Shown: piece by piece, positions 20,101-29,866 of the stretch | Layout of the letters: every line of letters starts with the position of its first letter | How positions within the stretch are numbered: the stretch's first letter is position 1 | Assembly (NCBI GenBank): GCA_900208305.1 | Contig: OAPG01000003.1 | Location: forward strand, 1,240,001 to 1,304,000 | From: Melanopsichium pennsylvanicum | Taxonomy: Eukaryota > Basidiomycota > Ustilaginomycetes > Ustilaginales | Length of the DNA stretch: 64,000 bases | Direction of reading: 5' to 3' | The notes under the pieces: generated by a model | What the model was told of the DNA's origin: nothing | Database searches by the model: none | The model's input: the letters and a program-made list of their open reading frames with translations, nothing else | Position numbers and translations under genes: made by a program

Positions 20101-21790
20101 GATGCCCGCCGTAAGAAACTTCGCGCTGTACGCTGCTGGAAGCATGTTAGTTGTTGCAGTGTTGCATTGCACCGTGTTCATATCGGCGATGACGCTCGAC
20201 GCTCGTCGAGTAGAAAGTGGACGTATCGACTGCCTCCCATGCCTCAGACCACCTCCACGTCAATCGCAAATTCAGTTACCCACCGATGCAGCCGCTGCGG
20301 CCAAGGAAGGAACGCTCGACGCCTTCATCCGGTTCCGCTTTGCGCCAACATTGCTGCGTCCCAGTGTCAAGCGATTGGTTGTTGTGGCATTCGGTGCTAT
20401 CGCTGTTATCAGCACCATCGGTGTCCGAAGAATTGAGTTGGGTCTAGATCAGCGTCTTGCGCTCCCATCCACGTCATATCTGAGGCCATACTTTGACGCC
20501 ATCGATGTCTTTCTTGACGTTGGTCCACCAGTCTACTTTGTCGCTGGTGGCGAGGAAGTTTCTGATCGACAAGGTCAAAGAGGCCTTTGCGGAAGGTTCA
20601 CGACATGCGAGCCACTATCGTTGGCGAACACTCTCGAGGGCGAACGTCAGAGAACGGAAGTGTCTTGGATCGCGGAGCCCGCCAGCAGCTGGATCGACGA
20701 CTTCCTGCAGTGGCTCAATCCTATCCTCGATGGCTGCTGTCGCGTCAAAATCTCGGATCCCAGTGTCTTTTGCGGCCCACGCGACAGTCCTTTCTCATGC
20801 CAACCTTGCTTCGAAGGCCGAGACCCGCCGTGGAACATTACAATGGATGGTCTTCCTGAAGGCGAGGAGTTCTACCGCTATCTGAGGAAATGGCTCGAGA
20901 GTCCGACGGATCAAGAATGCCCACTTGGCGGCCAAGCAGCCTATTCATCTGCGCTCAGCATCGTGATAGATCCCGATACTGGAAAGGAAAGCGTGCGGTC
21001 CTCGCACTTCAGAACGTACTTCGCCCCTCTGCGATCGCAGTCCGATTTTATTAATGCGCTCGAACAATCTCAACGAATCTCGAACGACATCACGGAGCGG
21101 GTTGGCTACAAAGTATTCCCCTACAGTCTCTTTTTTATCTTCTTCGAACAGTACACATACTTGCTGTCGATGGCGGTGCAGGTGCTTGGCTCTGCTGCGA
21201 TCGCCATCTTTGCCATTAACACGGTGCTACTTGGTAGCTGGCGCACAGGCGTAGTGGTCACGCTGAGTGTAGCAAGTGCTGTCTACCTCGTGGCGGGAGC
21301 GATGGGCTTTTTGGGCATTCAGTTCAATGCACTGACGCTGGTCAACCTCAGCGTCTGCGCAGCGATTGGGGTCGAATTCTGCGCCCACATTGCACGCGCT
21401 TTCATGCGCGCACCCGGCGCTCTGCCGCGGTCTCATCCCATGTCGCAGAAGGAACGAGATGAAAGGGCTTGGCTTGCACTCACGGATGTTGGCGGTGCTG
21501 TGGTCAACGGCATTTTTTCGACGAAGCTTATCGGTGTCGGCGTGCTGATCTTCACGAAATCGGATCTATTGAAGCTGTACTACGCAAAGACTTGGCTCTG
21601 CCTGATCATCGGAGGCCTTCTCCATGGCTTGATCTTGCTGCCGGTGCTGCTGAGTTGGCTTGGCGGTCGAGGCTGGTCGGGAGGCGAGGACGAATCCGAT
21701 GTCAAGCGTCGCTTAAATCGAGCGGGATCGGAGTACCAGCCCCTGACGGAGGCTGAGCCCGAAGCTTGCGATGACGACGAAGATCTGTAG
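17180..21790 (+). CDS. NCR1: NPC1/Ncr1-type sterol transporter
   Basis: Lysosome/vacuole membrane protein that moves sterol or sphingolipid out of the lumen. About 1536 residues, one exon. The Cys-rich luminal sterol-binding domain is at nt 17345-18130 (GRCHMKGNCGKKSIF; PVCCTQAQVESL; CPACRNNFRSMFCSFTCSP). The first TM follows near 18150-18200. The sterol-sensing domain lies at about 19640-20210 (LIIAEVIPFMLLAVGVDNIF), and the last Patched-type membrane cluster at 21130-21660 (FNALTLVNLSVCAAIGVEF). The start is uncertain: 17180 is the first ATG in frame, giving a weak N-terminal hydrophobic stretch (LSIAFSAVFTFL). A strong acceptor-like CTCGCCGCAG ends near 17270, so the true signal peptide may come from an upstream exon. 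Confidence 0.92.
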   Translation: MCTTSNGPTPSSLPSLSIAFSAVFTFLPRRSYSDTMLSKETFRTNQAAVISSPAVKARPPGRCHMKGNCGKKSIFSPELPCSVDEKAAMPQEKGFRELLADTCGSEFAEGPVCCTQAQVESLSANLQQAEPLISSCPACRNNFRSMFCSFTCSPNQAQFVDVTETQRVLGEDGKPSEAVKTVNYYIDADWKQKFFDSCKNVKFGASNGFAMDLIGGGAKDPNAFLRFLGDEKPLLGSPFQINFPGKISETNLDLVFPTPDGLRNGSQVPPVPFNKNPRQCSEPELLSRCACVDCPDTCTALPELPSSNRSGSACSVGSLSCFTFAVMFLYFLLVLAAWSWKPIQKLVRGRRRGAVALPHRQSGLGLFGESSGFERVRMDSEDSLDDVETRSQLDQPNAGGLVGARGLGHFGEESSAGSAPDGTYRGIGLERNDHLSALGALQPRKYALNQALTRFFYRLGFFCASNPWFTFMIAAVFVGAANIGWKDFEVEVDPVRLWVAPGSTAKVQKEIFDQEFGPFYRPQQIFVMDQLSHQYMPILRHNSSSAALENLPPALSWDRLLWLADLEREVKELKSSSGITLQDVCLAPAGPGSPCVVQSILGYFQDDPTGYGLDANNWDQALDQCGSNPAECLPAFGQPLKPNIVLGGLPETAEPSQARSAVVTYVLNNSLNTTLLQQAEAWERELLRLLQEVSAEPFIDSQARGSAVEPHPLSVRRKELGIQISFSTAVSLETEIGSSSNTDVGIVVLSYLTMFIYVALTLGGRSSVSYEAEDDQEEGSPIVEPGSYPRMSARSQRAASGGVARFLQRAFNRSRSLVNTYCVSSKFTLGLFGIIIVLCSVSCAVGIFSAMGVKVTLIIAEVIPFMLLAVGVDNIFLLCNEMDRETAQPASAASGLAQSDSLTSVPGIRSTGASGMLSPMEEVEARGDIFVSSNQPLRISVQERAARCLARVGPSILLSATTQIVAFLLGAVVPMPAVRNFALYAAGSMLVVAVLHCTVFISAMTLDARRVESGRIDCLPCLRPPPRQSQIQLPTDAAAAAKEGTLDAFIRFRFAPTLLRPSVKRLVVVAFGAIAVISTIGVRRIELGLDQRLALPSTSYLRPYFDAIDVFLDVGPPVYFVAGGEEVSDRQGQRGLCGRFTTCEPLSLANTLEGERQRTEVSWIAEPASSWIDDFLQWLNPILDGCCRVKISDPSVFCGPRDSPFSCQPCFEGRDPPWNITMDGLPEGEEFYRYLRKWLESPTDQECPLGGQAAYSSALSIVIDPDTGKESVRSSHFRTYFAPLRSQSDFINALEQSQRISNDITERVGYKVFPYSLFFIFFEQYTYLLSMAVQVLGSAAIAIFAINTVLLGSWRTGVVVTLSVASAVYLVAGAMGFLGIQFNALTLVNLSVCAAIGVEFCAHIARAFMRAPGALPRSHPMSQKERDERAWLALTDVGGAVVNGIFSTKLIGVGVLIFTKSDLLKLYYAKTWLCLIIGGLLHGLILLPVLLSWLGGRGWSGGEDESDVKRRLNRAGSEYQPLTEAEPEACDDDEDL

Positions 21791-22170
21791 CAGTCCGTTG
21801 AAGAGATGACTTGACAAATTGATGCCTCCTGCACCGAAATGTGTACGTTATGAAGCACAGATATGACACCGACTGAAAACGACATGAGTTCCGGATAGTT
21901 ACCCCTTCAATCCGTGCAGCTCGGCTGTGCTTTGCTAGATGTCGCGGGGCTAATAAATGAGGCGCTGCACGACTCACCGTAGCGATGTCACTTGAATGCA
22001 ACTCATGAAAAACTTGAAATAAGACCACATCTTACGTCGACCGAATCTAAACACATTCTCGATGCAACAAGCTCAGCGATCAAAACGATGTCAAAGCCGT
22101 TTTGATTGCAAGAAGCCTTGTCGGCAGTCCACGCAGCTTGTAGCACTCTAATTGGTGCTGCTGCCAAGTT
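21791..22170. other. 3' region between convergent NCR1 and LSM12
   Basis: 380 bp of 3' sequence; nothing further recognised. Confidence 0.6.
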
Positions 22171-23131
22171 CTAAGGCAGGTTCATCTTGCGCCTCTCGCC
22201 TTGCAACTGTTTGTTTAAGAATGCACACCACAACCCGAGGGGATTAGCAACACTTTGTAACCAGATGTAACGAGAAAAGATCCGCTACTTACCACTTTTG
22301 TTACACGAATCCAGCTATTTGCCTTGGATTGCGCGCCGTCTGGCACAGGGCCGTTGTTGGTGCCGTCAATGAAAGACTGGAGCTGCGCTTGTGTATAACC
22401 GGGAACATTCGTTGACGCTGGATCGTATCCAGGGCCAGAAATGACGACTTCCTCCATGACGATAATGTGTGATTCGTGCCATCGACAAGGCAACCTACGT
22501 TCAAAAAGGCAAGTCATCGTTAGTTGAGTCGTAAGCGAAGTCTCGGAGGGGACGAGAGGAAGCAAGGGAAAACGTACGTTTTGCTAAGTGCATCAAACAC
22601 GTGCTGTCCGAGCTGCGATACATCCCTTCCGGTTCGCGCGAGCTTGGTAAGACTCTGCTTGACTGCATCGGCTTCTCTCAGTTGGGCAGCCCTGAGAGAG
22701 ACGGGATGAACGGGTGTAAGACTGTCAGCCAAAGACTTGGATGCAATAGCGCTTGTAATCTGAGGGAGCTGTTGAAATTCAATCTTCTTGATTTCGGAGA
22801 CTTTGACGATGGTAAAACCGACAGCAGCGGAGGGTTGGGCGAAGCGGTTGCGAGAGGTTTGTCCAGCTTGGGTGACCGAGGCTGCAGCAGCTGGAGCGGA
22901 TGATAGATGCGCTGGTAGGGATTTGGATTCACACTCGAGCCCGACAATGCCGAGAGTGGGGTCATAGGCCCAAAGCTTGCCAGAGAGTGTACGAGTCTGC
23001 TTTTCGCCGAGAGTGAATGTGACATAAGATCCAAGCAGCTGTGAGATACCAGCTAGCTGATTGGCGGCGGAAGCAGACGGGTTGGCTTTGCCTGACGAGA
23101 TCGTAATGTCGGAAAGGAGGGGAGCTGCCAT
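22171..23131 (-). CDS. LSM12: Lsm12-like protein (Sm-like plus anticodon-binding-like domain)
   Basis: Relative of LSM12, an RNA-associated partner of ataxin-2/Pbp1. Exons 23131-22578, 22494-22293 and 22206-22171 total 792 nt (263 residues), all in frame. The last exon encodes only LQGERRKMNLP, matching the ending of the family. The Sm-like part is residues about 30-75 (LLGSYVTFTLGEKQTRTLSG...LWAYDPTLGIVGLE). The AD domain is about 125-263 (IKKIEFQQLP; LGQHVFDALSKTLPCRWHESHIIVMEEVVISGPGY). An Ala/Ser-rich linker lies between. The gene is divergent from CACTIN, 355 bp apart. Confidence 0.9.
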
Positions 23132-23486
23132 ATTCCAAGATTTGCGTGCGGCGGGTGAATGGACAGAGATGGTGAGGATTCGTGAAGACGGTACTGTAAA
23201 TTACAGGACAATAATAGGATAACCGGAAGAAATGATTGACGGCGACCTCGATGTCGCAGATTCCAATCAAGTTAAAGCTCATACACCCTTAGCCCCAAGT
23301 GTTGACGCCCTTGGCCGCTTATCAGCTCCACTTTTCTTGAAATTTTGGGCTGAGCGAGTGTTTCAAACATTGCTCTCTACCTTTCAACTTTCCTTCCTCA
23401 ACAACACCCTCGACCATCACGCATCACGCTGCCTCCATCCCTCTTTCAGCCTGTGATCTGAGTTGAGCCACTCATGCTACATCGTC
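23132..23486. promoter_or_regulatory. Divergent promoter region of LSM12 and CACTIN
   Basis: Contains the near-palindrome TACTGTAAATTACAG at 23192-23206. A 15-codon upstream ORF (ATG 23474, stop ending 23521) overlaps the CACTIN start in another frame. Confidence 0.6.
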
Positions 23487-25655
23487 ATGCCATCCTCATC
23501 AAGATCGCATCACGAACATGACCGACAGGGGCCTAGCTCCTCGCGCGATGACCACGATTCCTCGCAACACAAACGTCGTCACCGACAAGATGATGATCAT
23601 GGCCCAAGTAAAGATAGGAGGCGTTCTCCTGACAGCCATAGACGACACCGAGAGTATCCTCACAGCAAGCGAGGGCACAGTCCCCGCTCATATCGCGACG
23701 ACGACAGGCGAGACCGTTCAGACCGCCAACATCGCCACAGGGACAAACAAGTAGAGCCCGGCAGCTCCAGCCGCTCCCGCCATGACCATGATAGAGATCA
23801 TCGCAAGGAAATTTCTTCAAAGCGACGCGAGACATCAGAAGAGCGCCGCGTACGCAAAGCTGCTAGACGCGAAGAAAAGCTCAAGCAGCTCGAGGAAAGC
23901 TTACTGGATGAGGAGGATGGTGCGGCCCAACGCACCGCCGCTGCTGATCTCATGATGTACTCTGCCGAGGACAATCCCTTTAACGACCCCACTCTTGGCC
24001 ACAAATTCAATTGGGAAAAGAAGCAGGCGAAGGAGCGCAAACAAGGTATGACCCGGGAAGAGGCCGAAAGGCGAGATGCTCAACGCAGACAAGAAGCAAT
24101 GTTGGAGATCGAGAAGCTAAACGCCAAGCGCGCTGAGCGAGAGAAACTGGCTGCAGAACGCGAAGAGGAAGAATCAAGGATGGCTCGTCTTGCCGAGTCA
24201 GCACAAATGGCTAGCTGGGTCGCCAAGGAGGACGACTTTCACCTTGAACAGGCACAGCGTCGAGCTGTGATACGTGTCAAAGAAAATCGCGCCAAACCCA
24301 TAGATCTGCTCAGTATCAACCTTCAGTGGGCCGATCCCAACATCATCGCCGAACAGGAGATAAAGCAGGATGACGACGACGACGAAGCTGGTCTCGAGAT
24401 TGACCTCGATGAACCGTATACCATCTTTCAAGACCTCACGTTGGAAGAAACGGAAGAGCTGCACCAGGACATCCAAATGTACTTGCAACTCGAGAAGAAT
24501 GACGCCCATCTCGACTTTTGGAGGTCGATGCTCATCGTTTGTGATGATAAGCTCGAAGAGATCAAGGAGGAGCAAGAAATGGGTGCTGGTGATGCAACGA
24601 CAGTTCATGCACGCCAGGATCCAGAGGAACGGGGTAGAATCAACTCTATGCTGTCCTCAAAGTCGATAGGAGAGTTGCAGCAGCTGCAGGATCAGGTGCG
24701 CACCAAGTTGGCTTCAGGAGAACCGGTCGATGTTGAGTATTGGGAAAGGGTGCTCAAATCAATTGTCGTTTGGCGAGCAAAGGCGAGGCTGCGTGGCATG
24801 CATGAAGCGGTGCTGTCGAATCGACTGGAGTACTTGCGACGCAAGCAGCGCGACGAAGCAGCACGACAAGAGCATGAGCTTCTCGTTCAGACTGCGGAGG
24901 ATTTGGAAGGTGAAGAACCGGATGCCATGGGCGCACAGGAAGCAGCCAAGGCCGAGGCAGATGCAGAAGAAGCAGCCCTCGAAGCGCTTTATGATCCAGA
25001 CGAGATGGAACCTGCGCCCATCGATGCTTCCAAGCTCAGCTACGAGGACCGCCGACTATCAATCAAGACTGTTCGTGAAGATCTCGAAGAACTGGTTGTA
25101 GCCCGCCGCCGTGTCACTGGCCAGCTTTTCATTCCCAAGACACACCACAACAACAATCTCGAAGGCTCTTCCGAGGACCAGGCCGACCGAATGTTCATGG
25201 CGGAAGCATCCAAGGCTCTTGATGTCACCGAAGAGATCATGGCTTCTGACGAGAATCTCTCCCATGAAACCTATCAATGGGAAGACAAGTATCGTCCTCG
25301 TAAACCTCGTTTCTTCAACCGCGTTCACACCGGCTTCGACTGGAACAAGTACAACCAGACCCACTACGATTCCGACAATCCTCCTCCCAAAACTGTGCAA
25401 GGCTACAAGTTCAACATTTTCTACCCCGACCTCATTGAAAAGACTGTTGCGCCGACGTACAAGATCATCAAGGAGAAGGGCGAGCAAGATACGGTGCTGT
25501 TGAGGTTCAGTGCGGGTCCGCCGTATGAGGATATTGCGTTTAGAATTGTCAACAGGGAGTGGGAATACAGTCACAAACGAGGATTCAGGAATAGTTTTGA
25601 TAGAGGCGTGCTTCAACTGCATTTCAACTTTAAGCGGTTAAGGTATCGCAAGTAA
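23487..25655 (+). CDS. CACTIN: Cactin, spliceosome-associated protein
   Basis: Nuclear protein linked to pre-mRNA splicing. 722 residues, one exon, starting at MPSSSRSHH; the frame opens with a non-ATG codon at 23463, so 23487 is chosen. The first 150 residues are Arg/His/Asp/Ser-rich, RS-like. Coiled, charged helices follow (about 130-260). The mid domain is at about 265-450 (KPIDLLSINLQWADPN; EELHQDIQMYLQLE). The highly conserved CactinC domain fills the last 125 residues (KYRPRKPRFFNRVHTGFDWNKYNQTHYD; PPKTVQGYKFNIFYPDLI; REWEYSHKRGFRNSFDRGVLQ; ending FKRLRYRK). Convergent with ASA1, 124 bp between stops. Confidence 0.94.
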   Translation: MPSSSRSHHEHDRQGPSSSRDDHDSSQHKRRHRQDDDHGPSKDRRRSPDSHRRHREYPHSKRGHSPRSYRDDDRRDRSDRQHRHRDKQVEPGSSSRSRHDHDRDHRKEISSKRRETSEERRVRKAARREEKLKQLEESLLDEEDGAAQRTAAADLMMYSAEDNPFNDPTLGHKFNWEKKQAKERKQGMTREEAERRDAQRRQEAMLEIEKLNAKRAEREKLAAEREEEESRMARLAESAQMASWVAKEDDFHLEQAQRRAVIRVKENRAKPIDLLSINLQWADPNIIAEQEIKQDDDDDEAGLEIDLDEPYTIFQDLTLEETEELHQDIQMYLQLEKNDAHLDFWRSMLIVCDDKLEEIKEEQEMGAGDATTVHARQDPEERGRINSMLSSKSIGELQQLQDQVRTKLASGEPVDVEYWERVLKSIVVWRAKARLRGMHEAVLSNRLEYLRRKQRDEAARQEHELLVQTAEDLEGEEPDAMGAQEAAKAEADAEEAALEALYDPDEMEPAPIDASKLSYEDRRLSIKTVREDLEELVVARRRVTGQLFIPKTHHNNNLEGSSEDQADRMFMAEASKALDVTEEIMASDENLSHETYQWEDKYRPRKPRFFNRVHTGFDWNKYNQTHYDSDNPPPKTVQGYKFNIFYPDLIEKTVAPTYKIIKEKGEQDTVLLRFSAGPPYEDIAFRIVNREWEYSHKRGFRNSFDRGVLQLHFNFKRLRYRK

Positions 25656-25779
25656 TGCATCCTCGCAAGGCTCTGCAAAAGATCTGCTTTCCTCGAATCA
25701 GAGGGGAGACGCATCACGTGTCTGCGATGCGGACCCACGCATTTTTATGGAGATGTTCGTGATGGACCTTTGTTCATTG

Positions 25780-26904
25780 TCAACTGTACTTCCACAATGA
25801 GATCTTGCCATCTCTGCAACCGGCTGCAAGAATCAACTGTGTCTTTGCATCCTTGCCTTCCACTTCTTCGTCCTCGTCGCTGTCCTCGTCCTCCTCTAAT
25901 TCTCCGGTCTTGACAGAAGCGAAGATTAAACATTCGACAGTATCGCGATGGTAGTTGAGCTGACCCAGCTCTTGCATGCTTTCAGTGGAATAGATCCGTA
26001 TTCTGTTTCGGCCCAGTTTCGGTAAGGTTCTGTCAGCTTGAACCGTCTTAGCAGGAGAGCACTTTCGTGTTGAATGAACTTACGATCTGTCCCAGGCGCC
26101 GACGGCGAATGTTTTGGCATCGGGCGCGATGACCACGCTTGCCTTTCCAGGAAATTTTGTCTGAACGAGCTCCCTCTTGCCTGTATCCAATTCGAATTTT
26201 GCGATCCTGTCATCTGCGCCCACAGAAATTCCAAAGTTGTCCTCTTGACAGAGGTTCACACTCATGACCGACTCGGAATGACATCTAGATTGCCAACGTA
26301 GATTTGTTGAAACGTCCGCATTCGATGAAATGGACCAGCTCTTCACAATCCCGTCTTCGTAGCCTGCAACGATGTTGTCGCCTAGAAGATGCAGTGACAT
26401 GACGATGGGCAACCGGGTCCCGACTGAGGGTTTGATGTCGGGCCTACCTATAGCTTCGTGGATCCGCGCGCCTGTCTTGAGTTCGAGGACATCTATGTAG
26501 GCCGCATCGAGAGCATTTGGTACGGCGACTTTGCCCTTGTCGTAGGAGCATTTGGAAAAGTTGAGTGCGTTGACTCCTATCGTCCTTACCAACTCGGGGG
26601 TTGCTCCTAGTTTGCCTCCTATAGATGAGCTTCCAACGGATGGTGGGGCATGAGAAAGGCGCCAATGTTTCAAAGTGTTATCTCGTGCATGCGTAAGGAT
26701 TTCTTTGGGACCGATGATGAGAATGGTAAGTATCGAATCGGTGTGGGCGGACCACTGAAATGCTGGACGAAGGGTTGTAAGGTCGACTAAGGATACTGTT
26801 CCCGAAATATCACCGGTTGCCAAAAATCGGTGGGAGAAGTCGAGGGATTGTACGGATGACGAGGTATGGTGACGGAGGATCCAGTAGGGATCAACACCAC
26901 CCAT
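25780..26904 (-). CDS. ASA1: Asa1/GNB1L-like WD40 protein
   Basis: WD-repeat protein related to yeast Asa1 of the ASTRA complex and human GNB1L, which helps mature PIKK kinases with the TTT complex. Exons 26904-26084 and 26002-25780 (81-bp intron, GTAAGT...AACAG) total 1044 nt (347 residues), in frame at WDRS|IRIYS. Features: an N-terminal repeat (DPYWILRHHTSSSVQSLDFS), NTLKHWRLSH, the conserved middle LNFSKCS, YEDGIVKSWSIS, FAVGAWDRSIRIYS and a C-terminal DGKISLWKYS. An acidic insertion (EEDEDSDEDEEVEGKD) sits in the last repeat. Other WD40 families share the fold, so the name rests on the order of these motifs. Divergent from the NAT gene. Confidence 0.8.
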
Positions 26905-27495
26905 ACTACAATACTCTCTGGTGCGGTGATGGGCAGGTTAGGAAGACAAGTCAGAAAGTCAACAAGGCCTTTAGAGTGTTAAGGTACAGTAAATTGAGGA
27001 CCCTGCGTTAAGACAAACCGACTCGAAATCCGAGAGCCGATTTGAAAAGTTGAAAGTTGCAGACCTCGACGTTTGGAAAGCACGGCTTGCTTGCTTGTGC
27101 ACATTTTATACCGGCGATAAATAATGTTTCAATCGCAGCGGTTGGCGGCCGCGAGCCGAGGACCATCAAAGATGGTTTGCACGTCGTCGTCATAATTTTG
27201 TACAATGCAGTACCGTAATCTACCAAGTAACTCGCATTGTTTGCTCCCATGAATGTGGGATTGGGTTGAGAGGCACATGCCACACCCTAAAACTCAAACA
27301 ATTGCGACGCTGCCTGTCTTTGCGTTCCCACTAACTTCAGCTTCCTAACCTCAAACGCACTTGCGTCCCCGCAACAGGGTCCAAAAGAATATCATCAACT
27401 TTGCGTCTAAATAAAGGTCGCACATTCCGCCCACCTCCTCCAATTACAAATTTGCATAAGCTCAAGAAAGCTCGAGATCAGTACAACGGATCATC
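26905..27495. promoter_or_regulatory. Divergent promoter region of ASA1 and NAT
   Basis: 591 bp with no gene; TACAGTAAATT lies at 26985-26995, 81 bp upstream of the ASA1 start. Confidence 0.55.
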
Positions 27496-28599
27496 ATGGT
27501 GTACCGACCGAAGGTGGTTAAATCGAGGCTCAGCGAAGCTCAAGCTCGCGCCGTTCTACACACGGTCAAGTTTCCAAGTTTTCAAGATGCAGGTAGCTAC
27601 TCAACTGCTCCTCTTCCACCTTCAAATCTCGCAACATTGTCGAGGCTACATGTGCACTTTCTCTTCACCTTTCCGTTTGAAGCGCTGAGTATGAACTATG
27701 AGCCGAATGCATGCATGGATGCAACGATTGATCACATTTACAGACGATTTGTTGAGAAGCGTACAGGCGGAGGATACTGTCTCCAAGTGAATCTGCTTTA
27801 TCGAGAAATGCTTGCGTTTTTAGGCTTCAGATTTATTGGGGTTCTTGGTCGTGTATACTCGCGTATAAGTGATGATTGGTCAGGGTTGACGCACACCGCT
27901 AGTCTGGTATATCTCCGTTCTCACCTGCCCGAAGATGACGGTAAGAAAGTGTACTATCACACCGACGTTGGATTTGGATCAAGCCCACATCGTCCAATAC
28001 TCCTACGAGACAAATGGCAAGAATTCGGCAGAGGGACTGATAAATTTCGCCTACTCAAAGCTCCAGTTCAGCCTGGTAGCACTCTGGAGGAAGCCTCTGA
28101 CTCGGATTCGGATCCGGATACACAAGTGTCCACCGTCTCCAAGGGCCAAATGGTTTGGATACTTCAAAACCTCAAAAACGGCGAACCAGACTGGGAAGAC
28201 TGCTACTCTTTCTGCATCACGGAATGTTTCGATTCTGACTATCAAGCGTCCAACCGAGCTACCTCGCATTCTACTTCAACGCCATTTGCCACCATGATTC
28301 TGGTGGTTCGATACCTGATTGATCCTGAGCTGCTCAAGGAGTCGAACGCAAAAGTTCAAGTCGATGGGTTGGAAAAAGATCTGTATCCTTATCATCCAAG
28401 TTGTGTCGAACAGAGGATGGTGGTGGGAGATAAGCACATTGTCAAACTTGGTGATGAGCAGACCGTTTTGCGCACAATAGCGTCAGAAAAGGAGAGGGTA
28501 GAGCTGCTCAAGAAGGACTTTGGTCTCTTGTTGCACGTCAGTACCCAAGATGCTGTTAAGGAGATCAACAACAAGCCTTCGGCTCTCAACAAAGTGTAG
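27496..28599 (+). CDS. NAT: Arylamine N-acetyltransferase-like enzyme
   Basis: Cytosolic acyl-CoA:arylamine acyltransferase, used by some fungi to detoxify aromatic amines and benzoxazolinone products. 367 residues, one exon. The Cys-His-Asp triad is present: Cys95 in GGGYCLQVN, His133 in LTHTASLVYL, Asp157 in TDVGFGSSP. The usual R-G-G before the aromatic residue and Cys reads G-G-G here. A long acidic insertion (EEASDSDSDPDTQ, about 197-209) and an extended C-terminus are typical of fungal members. Family membership is firm; the acyl donor and substrate cannot be read from sequence. Confidence 0.9.
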   Translation: MVYRPKVVKSRLSEAQARAVLHTVKFPSFQDAGSYSTAPLPPSNLATLSRLHVHFLFTFPFEALSMNYEPNACMDATIDHIYRRFVEKRTGGGYCLQVNLLYREMLAFLGFRFIGVLGRVYSRISDDWSGLTHTASLVYLRSHLPEDDGKKVYYHTDVGFGSSPHRPILLRDKWQEFGRGTDKFRLLKAPVQPGSTLEEASDSDSDPDTQVSTVSKGQMVWILQNLKNGEPDWEDCYSFCITECFDSDYQASNRATSHSTSTPFATMILVVRYLIDPELLKESNAKVQVDGLEKDLYPYHPSCVEQRMVVGDKHIVKLGDEQTVLRTIASEKERVELLKKDFGLLLHVSTQDAVKEINNKPSALNKV

Positions 28600-29248
28600 A
28601 GCAACGATAAGGACAACAAGCAGCCGAACGGGCATGAGAATAGATACACAAACGAAAAAAGAAAAGAAAAAAAGAACATCAATCTTAGAAGACGAATGGG
28701 ACTGCATAGATGAGACTTACTGAAAGACCAGGAAAGCAAGAATACAAGAGAGCCTCAAATTGGCCTTGTAATCACAGCGCAGACAATCGAGCCTCTCTCA
28801 AAAGGACAAAATTTCGACCTTTGGTGCTGGCACCTACATTGCACGCATCCATCCTCGCCAGCCTCAAGCCCAAAGTGGTGTGCATTCTTTTGTCTGAGAG
28901 CTTTCTGCCTTAATCATGTGCATAATTCATCATTCACTGCAATCGCACTTATCGACTGTGGTTGAAAAAAGGGACTGACTGGTTTCGTCGAATGGTGGGA
29001 ATGCAAAACAAAAGCAAACTTTTTTTTTAAAATTTTTTTGCCAAGAAAGACCCTTTGATACAGACCGCGGCCTATCGGTTGACATGTTCCGAGTGCGATT
29101 CGGGTGGACGTGAATATTCAGAGAGAAAGGAGGTTGGTGAAAGTACATGTGATGAGGCGATGTTGTTGTTGATGTTACGATCGGTTAAAAGCTTTGTATC
29201 CCATGGGAATTTCATCTCGGAATGAATATTTCAATATTGCAAAAAAAA
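28600..29248. other. 3' region between convergent NAT and bS18m genes
   Basis: 649 bp with T/A runs (29021-29040 region) and no gene recognised. Confidence 0.6.
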
Positions 29249-29866
29249 TTACTTCCAGCCGGCACCGGAAGCTCTGGTACCACCCCTGCTCATGACGGGT
29301 AAAAGGCCCATACTTCTTGCCCTCCTTACCGCCTTACCCACCTGTCTCTGACTCTTCCTGGTCAGACCAGTCGAACTTCTACCCATGATCTTGCCCATCT
29401 CGCTCACATAGTTGGCCAAGATCGCTGCATTCTTGTACGAATCGTCATGAAGGCTAGGTTTTCCAGGTTTCAGCCCGTTAATGTGAATTAGATCCTGTTG
29501 AACAGCTTCGGCTTTTGTAGGTCCTAATAAGCGTCTTGCCAATCGATTGGGACGTTGCGTGATCGAGTCGTAACTCAGCGTTGTGGGGTTATAGTAGTGA
29601 CCGTTCATGAATGCACGGCCGGATACGGTTTGACGATCTCTTGTGGGAGTGGTGCTGCGCGGATTGTGGACAGAACCTGGTGTTGAGGAGGGAGAGGACG
29701 AGGTGGAGGGAGCAGCGTTGCGGGCTTGTGCAAGCTTTTCGATGGATGAGCTGAGTTCGTCCAATGCAGAGCGGGTCGAGGCGGTGGTGGTGAAGGTGCG
29801 AGTGACGATGCGGGACGAGGACGCCGCAGCAGACACACTCGATACCAGGGATGTTGCTGCTCTCAT
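29249..29866 (-). CDS. MRPS18: Mitochondrial small ribosomal subunit protein bS18m
   Basis: 205 residues, one exon. The start MRAATSLVSSVSAAASSSRIVTRTFTTTAS is Ser/Thr/Arg-rich without acids, a good mitochondrial targeting sequence. The upstream part of the frame begins without ATG, so 29866 is used. A Ser/Pro linker precedes the bS18 domain (GHYYNPTTLSYDS...; ANYVSEMGKIMGRSSTGLTRKSQRQVGKAVRRARSMGLLPV), which contains the signature TGLTRKSQR. It acts in the mitoribosomal platform. It lies just downstream of IML2 on the same strand. Confidence 0.93.
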   Translation of the reverse strand: MRAATSLVSSVSAAASSSRIVTRTFTTTASTRSALDELSSSIEKLAQARNAAPSTSSSPSSTPGSVHNPRSTTPTRDRQTVSGRAFMNGHYYNPTTLSYDSITQRPNRLARRLLGPTKAEAVQQDLIHINGLKPGKPSLHDDSYKNAAILANYVSEMGKIMGRSSTGLTRKSQRQVGKAVRRARSMGLLPVMSRGGTRASGAGWK

